Positions 49,149-61,053 of a DNA stretch of 64,000 nucleotides are shown one piece after another; within the stretch, counting starts at the first letter, position 1; each line of letters opens with the position of its first letter. This DNA comes from Channa striata (Eukaryota; Chordata; Actinopteri; Anabantiformes; Channidae), in assembly GCA_033026295.1 (NCBI GenBank), contig CM065183.1:3410001-3474000 (forward strand). The letters run 5' to 3'. The position numbers were made by a program, and so were the translations under genes. A model generated the notes under the pieces. That model made no database searches. It saw only the letters and a list, made by a program, of their open reading frames with translations, and was not told the origin of the DNA.

Positions 49149-49290
49149 ATATACAACAGTCAGCCAAAACATTACTACCACTTGGGTTTTATTTTTGTGG
49201 TGGACAGGGGTCAGCAAGGGCACCCTGACAGGTGACAGTCCCATGTGCCACGCACCGCTTTTTGTCACCTGTCGTTCATGGCCAGCAACA
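49149..49290 (-). mobile_element. internally deleted Tc1-like element
   Basis: The left part, acagtcagccaaaacattac, resembles the end of fish Tc1-like elements that carry cagccataacattatgacca. It joins within 20 bp to ggtggacaggggtcagcaag and gggcaccctgac, which belong to the transposase gene of the same family. The minus strand reads VPLLTPVHH, matching the LLTPVHRR-type motif. Most of the element is missing. Confidence 0.75.
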
Positions 49291-49637
49291 TGTGAACGTA
49301 TAACTCGCAGAAAAACATGGTTTTCTTTTTTTTGTTGTTGTTATTATGCCTCAATATTCACATACATATGCATAACATTGAAATAATTACTGTACCAACT
49401 ATCCACTAAAATCTGTTTAACGTTTAAAAGGCGAGAATATTTATTCAGTGATAAACAAGTATGCTGATTCCGTCAAACAAACGCAACCAATTCAACCTAG
49501 ATAGATCACAAGTCATAACGATCGACTCGTCAGCGGGTTCCGTTATTTGTGTTCTGCAAAGGGCCCGTGGGTTTGTCGTGCTCCAGTCCGTGCTGTTTTA
49601 TAATCATCCGCTCTTTGTTTCTCTCTCCCTCTCTCAG

Positions 49638-49671
49638 TGCCTGTGGATCCAGCATTAACAGAGCTTTTCAG
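49638..49671 (+). CDS. myt1l: myt1l second coding exon, 34 nt
   Basis: A long CT-rich tract ending in ctctcag precedes this exon and a cag|gtcagt donor follows it. With the G carried over from the exon ending at 48173, it reads VPVDPALTELF plus two bases (AG) of the next codon. This matches the segment I remember in human MYT1L as VPVEPAIQELF, just before the first CCHHC finger. The phase agrees on both sides: 1 nt in, 2 nt out, and AG could start the expected serine. At 34 nt it is close to microexon size, and skipping it would shift the frame. A CA repeat begins 36 nt after the donor. The next exon (CPTPGCDGSGH-type finger) was not found in the remaining 14 kb, so the following intron should run past the end of the window. 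Confidence 0.85.
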
Positions 49672-49703
49672 GTCAGTGGGATTTCAAAAGTGCACTGCAC
49701 TGA

Positions 49704-49706
<3 letters not shown>

Positions 49707-49735
<29 letters not shown>
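49707..49735. repeat. (AC)n microsatellite next to the 34-nt exon
   Basis: About 14 AC units starting 36 nt after the end of the myt1l 34-nt exon. Confidence 0.97.
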
Positions 49736-49739
<4 letters not shown>

Positions 49740-49740
<1 letters not shown>

Positions 49741-52206
49741 AACACAACGCGAACATCAACGCACAGACTGGCATAAAATAGCCAGAGCTGCATACCCATA
49801 CGCACGGGGACCAAACAAGCATACACAGAACGTTCCTGTTGTTGTAGACGGTCAAACAAACCGGAATCACCTGTCAGCTTATTATCCACCGGAGACGCTC
49901 CTCACTCCGCTTTACTGTGTGACGCCTTCACATTAGCAACTATTAATCAGCGTGGGCTTTGATGCCACTCCTCCTTTCTCTATCACTTGCTTTCCCTTTT
50001 TCGTTTTTTCAGCCGTGAAGAGACTCTTTTTTTTTTTTGACATATTCCTCCCTCCTAGTGTGAATTTCTCCCTCTGTCTCCCTCTTTTTCTCTGGACATC
50101 TCCGATGTCACAGAAGCTGATAACAGCAGAACAGAAACAACAAGCCATAAATTCTTCATTCTCTCTAGTTAATACAATTCTCCCGTATAAAATATTCAGC
50201 AAGACGGTTTTCTCCTCGTTTAATGTTCCAACTAGACAAGCTAAATAATTCTGTTTTTGTCTCACACACTTGATGATATTTAGCATGATAGCCAATTATC
50301 AATTCATTACCCATGCAGCACAATTCTTTCTCTGCTCCCACGCCTACAGGCTTAAAGTTCTTGTTGGGTGAGTTGAGTGGGTGGAAGGTAGAACACAACT
50401 TCATTTTAAATTTGAAGGTTTTCTTTGTCGCTGGAAAAAAGTTTCTTCCCGGAAAATATTTAACAGCTATTGTCACTTTTTTTCAAAACAGCAAATGTGT
50501 GAGAAAAGCCTCAAGTTAATTAATACACATGTAAAAGGTAGCAAGTGCTGTAATTTAATTGTTATCAAGAAGGTAAGGCTTAATGTCAGGTCTACCTATA
50601 TAATATACTGCATGATTTGTATTTAGTCTGTATGGAAAAAGTCGTCATACCGTTTGCTGGCAAGCTGGCAAATAGTTACTGACACTTAGTAATAAACAGT
50701 TGGGCGGAGGTGATATTATCTGCCTGGTCGCTGCTACAAAATTGTAGTGTGCCAAAAAATATGACAATGCGCTGACGTTACAGCACATAAGGATTATTTC
50801 AGCCTCAAATTGGGTCCTACATTTCTTTCTTATCGTAAACCAATAACCTGCCAGATTCTTTTGACCCCTCGGGTCGTACCCCTGATGTCCGGCGTGCAAA
50901 CACGCTGAGGAACCAATGCCACTTTCAACAAACCTAGCTTTGTCACTCGTCAGTCAAATGTACCAGCCATTCCTCAGTCATAACTTTTATGGATCCCTTA
51001 TATGTGCTTTTGTCACACAAGGCCCAGGACTGTGTCTCGGGAGGACGGCAGCCCAAAGGATTTAACAAGAGTGTGTTATTGTTAGGAGCTCAGCCTTTTT
51101 ACCCAAAGTAGTTCCATTTGTAACAGTAAAGTTAGCCGCACAAAGGTAGCTGGAATTTTTTTAGCTTTTTACCATTTTACTGTTATTTGCAGAGTGTTAA
51201 CTATAATCTGTTTGGGAATTCAAGGGCGGATATTGCAGTGTCCTCTACTCGTCTTTGCAAGTTGTTTTCACCTCAGTAATGTGTGAATTCTGTTTTGTCC
51301 TTGGCTGTGTGTTGGGGGGTGGTTGCAGCTAAGATAAGGCTTTCTGCCTACCTATATATCAATAAATAATATTCCACCTGGAAGATTACTGCGTAGCCTT
51401 TAGCTGATATTCATAGATAGTACAAGGTGTACGCTCCCTCCTCTCTCCTGAATCCTTCATTCCCCACCACTTTCACTCTTTCCCCCTTTCCCCATTTTCT
51501 ATCATTCTCATCATCGTTCCTCCTCTCACTATCGCTCTCTCTTTCTCCCTCACTCAGCCGCTGCCAGCAGATCGTAATTAATCAGGAGATCGATGTGAAG
51601 CCTATCTCCAGGCTGAGGGATCTATATTGTCGATAATGCTGCTCGATGGCCTCTCCCCCTGGAGAGCTGGTAGTCTTCAGGACGAACACACTTGACTTTG
51701 CACGGAGCAGCCTGGGCAATGTCCGATAGGTGCCGGCTGCTTGTGTGCAGGTGTGTGTGTGTGTGTGTAAATATGTGCACACCCTTCCTGTATGCATCTG
51801 TGTGAGGCTATACAGTGCATTCACACACATGGGAAATAGCGTACGATTATGATTATGAGTGACTGTACAGTCTGTTGGAAATGAGGGCAAATAACTGCAG
51901 TAAATCAATAGACAAAATGTAGATGTAAAATTACTTTCTAGGTACTAGTGAAGGATCTTTAGAAGATGCCACAAGGATGGAGAGATGGTGTTGACACTTT
52001 CCTTAAAGTGGGACGTGTAGAACAGTGCTGGGATATTCACTTCAAAGGGTGTTTGAGTGAAGCTTGTCCTTTTAACCAACAAGTGAATTTCATATTGTAG
52101 CAAAATATTTCCTACCTTTCCCATAATGGCACAAAAAAATTATGGTGCTGGTTTCTCTGAAACACTATTTCTCAAAAATATCTTTAAACACTGGGTTAGT
52201 ATTGTG

Positions 52207-52208
<2 letters not shown>
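49740..52208 (+). other. presumed myt1l intron, no gene seen
   Basis: T-rich and CT-rich patches at 49985-50100 and 51430-51555, AT-rich DNA between them, and a short GT tract at 51752-51768. The CT tract at 51500-51555 ends in a cag acceptor-like site, but no matching donor or MYT1L-like sequence follows. Confidence 0.6.

Positions 52209-52295
<87 letters not shown>
52209..52295. repeat. (AT)36 followed by T15
   Basis: Uninterrupted AT array of 72 bp, self-complementary, then a 15-T run. Confidence 0.98.
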
Positions 52296-54789
52296 AAGTA
52301 AGCAATTATGTTCATGTAAAGTATGTGTCATTTGTGCCATTTAGTTAAATTTGCGTGTTTCGAGTAATGGAACTGTAAAATAAATGATACATCCAGTGGT
52401 GCTTGACTTGGTCTTGCTGAATTAAAACTAAAAGTAGATTTGATTTTGTTCCATTTGTATCAAGGTGAAGAATTTGATAAGTTATACATCACATTATTAA
52501 TTAATCACTCATATTCCAATTATTTTTCAAACATGTCATTAGTCAGAAGTGCCGCCACTGTCGCTCTACAGTATGTGGACAGCTGAGGACAATTTGAGCC
52601 TCAAATTCTTCGTCTTACTTTCAAACACCTCTAGCTGACCTGAGATCAGGCGGCGGAGATGTGCTGACTGACAGCAGATAATCCAGTGCCTGTTTCTTAT
52701 TCACACAGTTTTTCTTTCATTTACTGTTTTAGTTTTAATTTACATGTTTGTGTTTGTGTTTTTTTCACTTTACCATTTTAATATTTATATGAAAGTATAT
52801 AAATATATGTTTTTGTAAGATAAATAACCAATTAATTAACATGAGTTTTTAAGCAGGCTAAAGTAAGTGTGATATGAGTTGTCACACAAAAATATTCAAC
52901 TTACCAAAAAAAAAAATATCTGGAAGAAGCAGGCCCTTAAATGTTTCTGTAGAGACAGTTGAATACAGCAGCAGGACAGTTTTCAATGTAAATTAATAAA
53001 CCATTCTAGATTTTTTCCAGGTGAGCCACGCCATAGACAGAAGTCAGTCACAGGGGAGGAAACAGAAGCAACATAAATGGTAAATGGTTTGTGCATCACT
53101 ATGTTGCCCATACAAATTTGTAGCTGAAAGCAAATATATCTCTGGGCTTAGTCAAATACCGCTCCTGTGTGTTACCAAGTTATTATCAAGCTGCAACATA
53201 AAGTTCTACCAATATAATCGGAACTTAATTTTAGCAACATAAGAAACACGCACCTACGCCTGCTAAAAACAGCATTAACTTACAGTCAGTAATTATAAAA
53301 AGCAAATACAAAGTTTAGACGCATTTTTGAACCAGTGAAAGCAAAACTTGGCTTAAAATTTTCAATATCTTAAAAAACATTTGCTTTATTAAAATTTTAT
53401 TTTAACCAGTGTACTCATAGCACAGTTGTACTACTACAGCTATACTAAATATATTTTTAGGCTTTTCGCCAATACATGTTTGTTTTTTTTCCATTAATTT
53501 ACCCAAAACAATTGAATCTCAGATGATTCCCAGTAATCGCAAACTTGCACGACGGCAAAGTGAACTAATATTCATGACATTGCGCAGGAAAGAGAGGAGT
53601 AGCATTTTTGACGTCCACGTTTGATGACATGAGGGAAGAAGCCGTTTACAGAGGAGCATTATTGCAGCTGCTCTGTGTCTGTGTGCCATCGCATCAACCA
53701 CGGCAGTAAAAAAAACCCAAACATGAACCACGTTGCAGGTAAAGGCATCTCTTCCCATCCAAACTACGAGGCTTGATTTTTAAATTAAAAAGGAAAAAAG
53801 GAAAACTTCAACAGAGACTCCATCTCCATAAACCTCCTGTTTATTATATGGGAGGTTGGAGGCTGTGCTGGAGAGCTCACAGCATAAACATTCCCCTCCA
53901 CATCTCTTTTGTCATTTGCATATTTACAGTCTGCCATGCTAATCATGTTTATTGGGGTGTGTAAGTACTGGGCATGAGCTCAATGGGGAAAGATAGCTTT
54001 ATGCCACAGAATATGGTAAGGCAGCTGAAGAAAAATTGCCCCCACCCCATTTCTAGAAATGAATGGTTTCTCCTGTGGAAATCCAATTTCAAAAGACAAA
54101 CAGAGACATCTTACATAACTAGGACAGCACAAGCTTTTGCTAATTATGGTGTTAATGCACAGTGAAGAATTCCCCGGATTTCAAACAAAAGCCAAGATTT
54201 GTGAAGATTTTGTGGCGTTTGGGGTCTTGTGTGGTTGAGCAAGTGAAGTTCTGACATGAACACATCATAAAACACTTAGTATGCAAGGTGATGGATGTCT
54301 GGTTTACAAGAATGAGATGTTTGTTTGTCAAACTGCCTGTATAAAAATAAATACGGAAAAATTACACCATGAAAGAGCTACCATTATGTAAAGATTCAAG
54401 GTGGATGCTTCAGTGCCTAAGGCTTGCCGAGGTAAACTATTCACTCCTTTATTTGCATTAATCAAAAAAAAAATAAAAAATAAATCCAAGGAAGCCAAAT
54501 CCAGATTTGCACAATTTCACCTTGAGCATGTAGATTTCCTTGTCAGCACAGGTGCACTTTGGCTCTGAAGTGGTGGGAACTGTTAAGCGTGGGGGATGTC
54601 TGCTAAAGCCCCTCGTTTTTCCTCTGTCCGATTTCTGCTTCCATATGGAAAACAGAAAGTTGTCCTCTGACTGGCTGAATGAGAGAGAGACACACACTTC
54701 TTGTCCTGACTTTAATTGCCGGTGTCAGTGCTGAAGTGGGGCCGAACAGGAAATGATCAAGTTAATGAAACGTTTTAATTATTCAAGAT
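52296..54789 (+). other. presumed intron, AT-rich, no gene seen
   Basis: Strongly AT-rich to about 53500. Short A runs at 52905 and 54462. No recognisable frame. Confidence 0.65.
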
Positions 54790-55140
54790 AATTGTGGAAC
54801 GTGACGAGTGTGTCGGTGAATCCCCGGCCTGGCTGTTCGCGCAAGGTGTCTCCCCGACTCACACTCCCATTCATACGCTGGCGCTCCTTCTCTCTCTCGT
54901 TCCCTTTGTCTCACCCACATGTGAACACTCGCTTTCCCGCGGTGCTCTCCCTCATCCTTATTACAGCCGTTCTCTCCGCGACAGAACACGCGAGATCAGT
55001 CTGCGTTATAATTACTCGCCCTTGTCTGCTCGGGGTCGTTACTCCCGTCCTGTATGCCCACTGGCCTGAGCCCCTGCAGCCATTCCGCACATCACTGCAG
55101 GCCTGACGGGCACTGGCAGATCGATCTGAGAGCTCGAGGA
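54790..55140. promoter_or_regulatory. CpG-rich block, possible regulatory element
   Basis: About 25 CpGs in 340 bp by eye, with a CRE-like acgtgacg at its start and tccgcgacag and acgcgag inside. Overlapping frames up to 104 codons show no domain. It is followed by a pyrimidine-rich tract to about 55490. Confidence 0.28.
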
Positions 55141-55269
55141 ATCCAAATCTTGCTTTTCCTTCTCTTTTCCTTCCCTTTGTCTGATACCGCGCACATACCC
55201 ACACATTTTCCCACTGTTCACGTCAGACAATTAAAGTCAACTAAAACAAACATGAGGATATCAGTTCAT

Positions 55270-55490
55270 CAGCACGCATGAGACTCCTTCCTATCTCACT
55301 CTTCACTCTTCAGTCGCTCCTTTGTGCATTCCTTTTTTTTCTTCCTCTTGCCTTTCCTCTTCTCATCTCATCCTTGCCCCTTTGCAGTTCCCCTTTCCCC
55401 CTTACCTTGTTCCCTTCCTTCCTCCCTTCTCTCCTTTCTTCCTTCCTTCCTCTTCCTCTCTGCCCCTCCCTTCTCTCGGCTGTCTCTGGC
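55270..55490. repeat. pyrimidine-rich tract with CTTC units
   Basis: C/T-rich with ttcctt and ctcc units at 55400-55480. Explains the S-L-P-F-rich frames here. Confidence 0.9.
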
Positions 55491-55603
55491 AGAGCTAATT
55501 CCCTCTTCAGATGGCACAGCTCTCATTTGCATACTTATCAAAGTGTTTGGACTATCCGACAGAAGCTGTAGGAAGGTGGGGTCATTAATATGTTAATTAC
55601 CCC

Positions 55604-55605
<2 letters not shown>

Positions 55606-55636
<31 letters not shown>
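55606..55636. repeat. (CA)n microsatellite
   Basis: About 15 units after a C run. Confidence 0.97.
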
Positions 55637-55638
<2 letters not shown>

Positions 55639-55639
55639 T

Positions 55640-57900
55640 TTTCCCCTGCCTTTAGACGGCGGCACACCATCCATATCCTCTGCCTCTCTCTTTGCTTCAC
55701 ACTCAGCCTTTGAATGTTTGAATACCCTCGGAGGCCCCGCTAATGCCATAAGACTCTGTAGACATCCACAATCGGGGGGTGCGAGTGGGGGGTGCAGGTT
55801 GCTGGGGTGGGTTCACAGCTATCTATAGTGTGTGGGTGTGCATTTCGTAAGCTACCATCAATTACGTGTCTACAGTCATGGATTAGCACCATCTGTACAT
55901 ATGGACAAACGGTGCTATAGGACAGTGAAAGCCATAATATGATCTGGCACAATACATATTGTCCAATTATAGCTTTAGCAGCTGTAACTAAGTACGAGAG
56001 GCCTGTCAAGCTGCGGCTTTCTGTAATTTTAAGATTTTGGTGCTTGGTGTCCTTTTCTCTAGTCGTACACAACAGTAGAGGTAAGAATGAATTAAAGAGT
56101 GTCTGCACCAATACAATGGTCTTGAAGATGCCTGTGTAAATAACACGCTGCTTTCATGTTAATGCTGCTTTCCAAAGACGTTATCCCCATCTAACTATGA
56201 TAAGATATGAATACACCTTGTCAGTTCACATTTGCATTTACATCACAGTAGTTGAGGGGTCACCCGTTTGTGTTGAGAAAATCACGCCTCACAATTTGCA
56301 AACCTACTGTGTAGTATATTCACACTCTCTATAAGCAGCTCCATGTTCTATGCACAGCATCGGTGCCATGGGACAGTTGCACAAACGTACATGGTCCAAG
56401 AAATCAGTAGCACACTGCACAGGATGCTGGTCCTGTGTCAGCGGAAGTAGCACGATTGCGATAGCTGTCTGTCCTATGTAAGGGCTGCAGGGACAACAGT
56501 CTCACTGAAGGAAAGGGACATCCTGTTAATTCTGACTTATCCGCTCATGAGCAAAGGTTAATGGGTCATTTATGGTTTGGCTTGGTTAGCAGGGCATTGC
56601 AGATTAATCGACACTGAGGCACGTGATTGACTGAGATGCTTACAACCAGCAACTCTGGCTGACATTAATTGAACATGGCACGACAAGTTATAAGCAAATG
56701 TTGGTGCAAGCCATCATGGGAATTGCTGTCCTTGATTAAGCTTGTTTTCTAGTTCCACATTTGCGGTTTCAGTGTACTGCATGGGAATGCCAAAATCTCC
56801 ATTTTTTCCTACCATTTACTGAGTATTACGCTGGCAAACAGAGGTAAGTGGTTCCTGGAATGAAAGAGAGAGATGAAAATAAATCAACGTTTTTTTTTTT
56901 CCCTGTACAACTGAAAGGTAACCAGGGACACAAGTGCTTTCTACAGTAGGTTTCAATAATTTAACCAGGAGGGTGAAGGGAGAGCAACTGTTACAACATT
57001 CCTGTTCACCAGTTTTGATTTAGCCTCAACAAATGGTCGTTCTACCTGCCGCCTCACCAGACATGGTTATGTTAAGTAGACTTTGTTTTAGTGCCTTGCT
57101 TTCACCTCCACCGTTTCTTTCCTGTATTTTCCTGCACCTCTGCGAGCGTGCCGGGGGGGTGTGGGGCGGGTGGGGGGTCTCTCGGTTAGTATCGCGTGTG
57201 GAAGATAGACTCGATGCAGAAGGGGGTGCAGTGTGTTATCACAGAGCCATTTCCCTCATCTGGAGATAAACAGTGGGCTTCCTTTGGACCCCCATTTTGT
57301 GTGAGCTTTTCCTCTTCTTGTGTCTTTCTCTGCAGACAGAGGCCGTGCAGGCACAGTGTTTGTACAACTAAAAATACACCGTTAGAAGCAGGTCGGATGA
57401 ATAAGGACAGAAGTAAAGGAACGGCAATAAGATTAGACAAGACAAAAGGTGAGATGAGAGGAGCCCTCATCCCGTCCTTCGCAACAATAAAAGTCTCACA
57501 GATCCACCTGGCCTTGCCTCTGAATACATATTTCTCCCTGTGCCAAACTGAGAGGGCGTTCAATTCAACCCACACAGGGCAGACTTAATAATTACTCTCA
57601 CTTTGAACGCAATTTTCTAGCTGGGGGAAGTGATTGACAGATTGCATCCATGGTGTCAGGGGGCCAGCCACGCCCCTTCTGACTAAGGCAGAAATTAGAG
57701 AACAGCAGGAGCTAAATTACACCTTCGAAGAGACCTCTGGCAAGAGGACAGGAAAGGAAGCATGATGAATGAGAAAAGGATCAGAACAGAAAGGTAGAGG
57801 GTGAGTCGCGTGGGAGCATGGAGATGATTGGAGGAATAGCTCGGAAATACATTTGTAGCCGCACACAAGCACACATACACAAAGATGCTGTTAGGAGCAC
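55640..57900 (+). other. presumed intron, no gene seen
   Basis: G-rich stretches at 55773-55811 and 57153-57178. Overlapping frames of about 130 codons at 57186-57588 on both strands have no recognisable domain. Confidence 0.6.
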
Positions 57901-57901
57901 A

Positions 57902-57902
<1 letters not shown>

Positions 57903-57942
<40 letters not shown>

Positions 57943-58026
57943 CGAGGTAATGGCTCTGCAGTAGTATTGGAGAGCAAAGGGAGAGACACTTAAATGCCAT
58001 CTCTACAGTTGGGATGCTGTTTACTC

Positions 58027-58070
<44 letters not shown>
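57903..58070. repeat. two (AC)n microsatellites
   Basis: Arrays at 57903-57940 and 58030-58070. On the minus strand they give C-V-rich frames. Confidence 0.97.
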
Positions 58071-58077
<7 letters not shown>

Positions 58078-58079
58078 CA

Positions 58080-60300
58080 GCCATCTTCACTCTCTCTACT
58101 ATGTCATGCTCTCAAAGCACTCAGACTGATATGAGAGCAGCAAGCAACCAGCGGAGTGGCACAATGAGTCTCAGGGTATCTACAGTAGAGGAGCTCAACA
58201 ACAGCAGGAAGTGGGCAAGGAGAGTGACGGACCGAAGGCTTGTACATGTTGTAAAACAAAACACAAGTGATGGACAGAAATGCTCTTTTGTCGCTGTATT
58301 TTTTGTCCTTAAGAATAGGCCTGGTCATGTCACTTTATCTTAGTGCAAAGAATCTAAACCAACAAGAAGCATGTATGACTTTATGTATTACAAGTTTACA
58401 TGCATCTAGACACTGATATATTTTGTTCCTTTGTGCCATGAAGCTCCACTCAAAAGCTACCACAGCACCGAGTACATCTCAAGTCTCTTAAAAGATCATT
58501 CGTCGTCCCTCGATCTTCGCTCGCACCAGAAGATGCCGCGGTTCTCCATGCTGAAGGACGTCCCAAAGCCTCTTGTGTCTCTTAGAGGATTGTGGAGCGA
58601 TGTCTGGAGCGAGGACAGACAGGCAACCACACAAGAGATCATCCGTTGTCGAAATCTGTGCTGACACAATTTATTTGAATATTTGAAAAGCTGTGGACGG
58701 ACGCTGCTTCTGCACAGTTCTTTATTGAGGTAGACTAATAGCGAGGCTTTCAAGTTTTTAGATTTAGCATCTTGTTAAAAGTTGTGAACCAGTGTTCTTT
58801 GTCACCTGATTGAGATCCATATTTATTAAAAAGACTTTTGCTATTCAAGATCCCTTATTTTTTACTATAACTTGTGACGGCCCCTGACTTGTTAGGGGAG
58901 GTTTACTAAATGATATGGCAATAATAATACTCTCACAGCATGATGTTAGTTAGTAACAACCATATTTTAATAGTCTGTCATCATCTCAATTACTCACGTG
59001 AGGCTGACATTCTTTGTGTGGCGGGTAGAAATGATCTAATTAATATTTCTTTAAAGCATTTGATGTAGTAAAGCTTTAATCTGCATAACCTTTACCTGTA
59101 CAACATAATCGCAATTACTATTAGAACCTAGGGATGTTGAATATTTAATTTGCAAACAGAATACCAATAAATATAGACGCAAATAATCAGCAGAAATGCC
59201 TTGCTGATGTTTCTGCGCTCATGTGCAAAGCGACATTGCCGTACCATTTTCGCACCACCCTCGCTCATTTCAGACTCCGCAAAGCTAGTACTAACTGAGG
59301 ACAAGAGTTTTTGAGTGGCATCCGGGTGTCGTCAGCCCTTGGTCTCTTTTTGTGAACTTGTGTATTTGTTAAGCTGAGCAGCCCATCAATCAATCGACGA
59401 GATAAATCAGCTGGGAAGCTGACGACTAATTCCAGCTGTGCAGGACACACCGCAAAATCTGGACCAACAATCGGACAACTTGCTTGGTGAGACATACGCC
59501 ATTATAGATGATCCCTTAATGACATCACCTGTTGGTGGTGTGGTTTTCATGAAAATATTATATTTAGCACATTAGAGTTTATATGAATTAAAAAGAGCAG
59601 ATTGATTGTTATGAGCTAACCACCTGTCAACACATAAAGTGGTTCCAGTCGGCTATCTTTGACACACAGTTATCCTAATCAATCATGACCATTTCCACTT
59701 TACTTGTCCTGGTCAATGTACTTCGACCACCCGTCCACATTTCGCTGCGTGTGGGGCTGTTTAGCTGCAGACTGCTCAGACTTGCCATGATGACCCTCGT
59801 CCTCCATGACATTATTAAAACCATCCGGTGGTGATGTTGGGGCTCATCACTGTATGTATTAGAGCTTCCTTTTCTATAAAACATTCTGGCTGTGGTATGA
59901 ATTAATTCTGCTTCATATTTGTAGTCAAAGTGTAAAGAAGTAAAAAAATACCGTCATGTGTGTTTGTGTGGATGTGGGTATTGTTCTGCTGTGTAGGGGG
60001 TTGCTTGCTCGGGGTGCCAAAGCATTTGTGGCTGCTATCTGATGGTCCACTAAGTGTTAAGACTGCTAAGACAGATGGTGGACTGTCAGTTTACCTCTGT
60101 CTGCGTAACATGCTGCCAGCCTGGCTTCGTGGGCCCTCGAATGGAGCCGAGCCCTCAGAAAAGCCTCTTCACCTGCAGAGAGACAGAGAGAGGCAGATAG
60201 AGAGAGAGGCAAAGGGCAGCACACTGACACGAACACATTCACACGTACATTCACACCTACATAGGCTGTCTTAATGTGCACTGACACAAACGTAGCCATA
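58080..60300 (+). other. presumed intron, no gene seen
   Basis: Frames at 58014-58343 and 58431-58664 have mixed composition. I considered a transposase fragment and could not support it. The rest is ordinary AT-rich DNA. Confidence 0.55.
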
Positions 60301-60309
60301 CAAGACACT

Positions 60310-60373
60310 CACACACACACACACACACACCTCTTAAGCCCCCTCTCCCTCTCTCTCACACACACACACACAC
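60310..60373. repeat. two CA tracts with CT between
   Basis: CA arrays at 60310-60330 and 60357-60373. Confidence 0.95.
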
Positions 60374-60634
60374 GATCACAGACAACCTACTTCACATGTA
60401 GAGCAGCATTCCCAGCTGAGTGCCTCTTTCCAACCTGGCAATTTCAGCGGAAAGAGAATCCAGCTAAAGTACACAGGGCGTCATGCTGATTTCACAACGG
60501 GGGGGTTGAATGGCAGAATGGCCTCACTACAGCCCTTGTTACTGATCTGCCAAGATCCGACTCATCTATTTCAATAGCACTCTATCATTCACACTTGTGT
60601 GTGCATGTACAGATGGAGCTAGATTGCAGATTTC

Positions 60635-60661
60635 TTTTATTTATTTATTTATTTATTTATT
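60635..60661. repeat. (TTTA)6 repeat
   Basis: Six to seven tandem tetranucleotide units. Confidence 0.95.
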
Positions 60662-61028
60662 AATTTTTGCAGTCTTGCAACAGTGTTGGATTGTTGCCTC
60701 TGCACTTACTTACCAGTGACCAATGAAATGCCTACACATTCATGCATAGATGCCATTCATACTCTGAAAAAGCATGTCCATGCTCAAACCCCCAGCTCCA
60801 TCTGACAGTGATGTTTTGGGTGACATTTAGTTTCTAGGTTGCACAAGATGCTCCTATAAATGAATCATGAGTAAATCTGTGATGTGTGAATAATAGATGG
60901 GAGGAGAGGTAAAAAACAAAGGAGTGCTGTTATTATTTGTTAATAAGACACTCTGGAGCATCACTAACTAGATCTCATTACCACAGTACACGCAGACACG
61001 CGTACACACGGACCCACAGCCACTCACA

Positions 61029-61053
61029 TACACACACACACACACACACACAC
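61029..61053. repeat. (AC)n microsatellite
   Basis: About 12 units. Confidence 0.96.

Noticed and set aside
51549..51636. Possible third myt1l coding exon after a CT tract and cag
   Set aside because: The phase fits and 25 codons are open, but the peptide does not resemble the expected CPTPGC zinc-finger start, it hits a TAA, and no good donor follows.
58014..58664. Frames suggesting a Tc1-like helix-turn-helix fragment
   Set aside because: Only a short R-K, T-D-R-R pattern resembles a transposase; the downstream frame does not continue the family.
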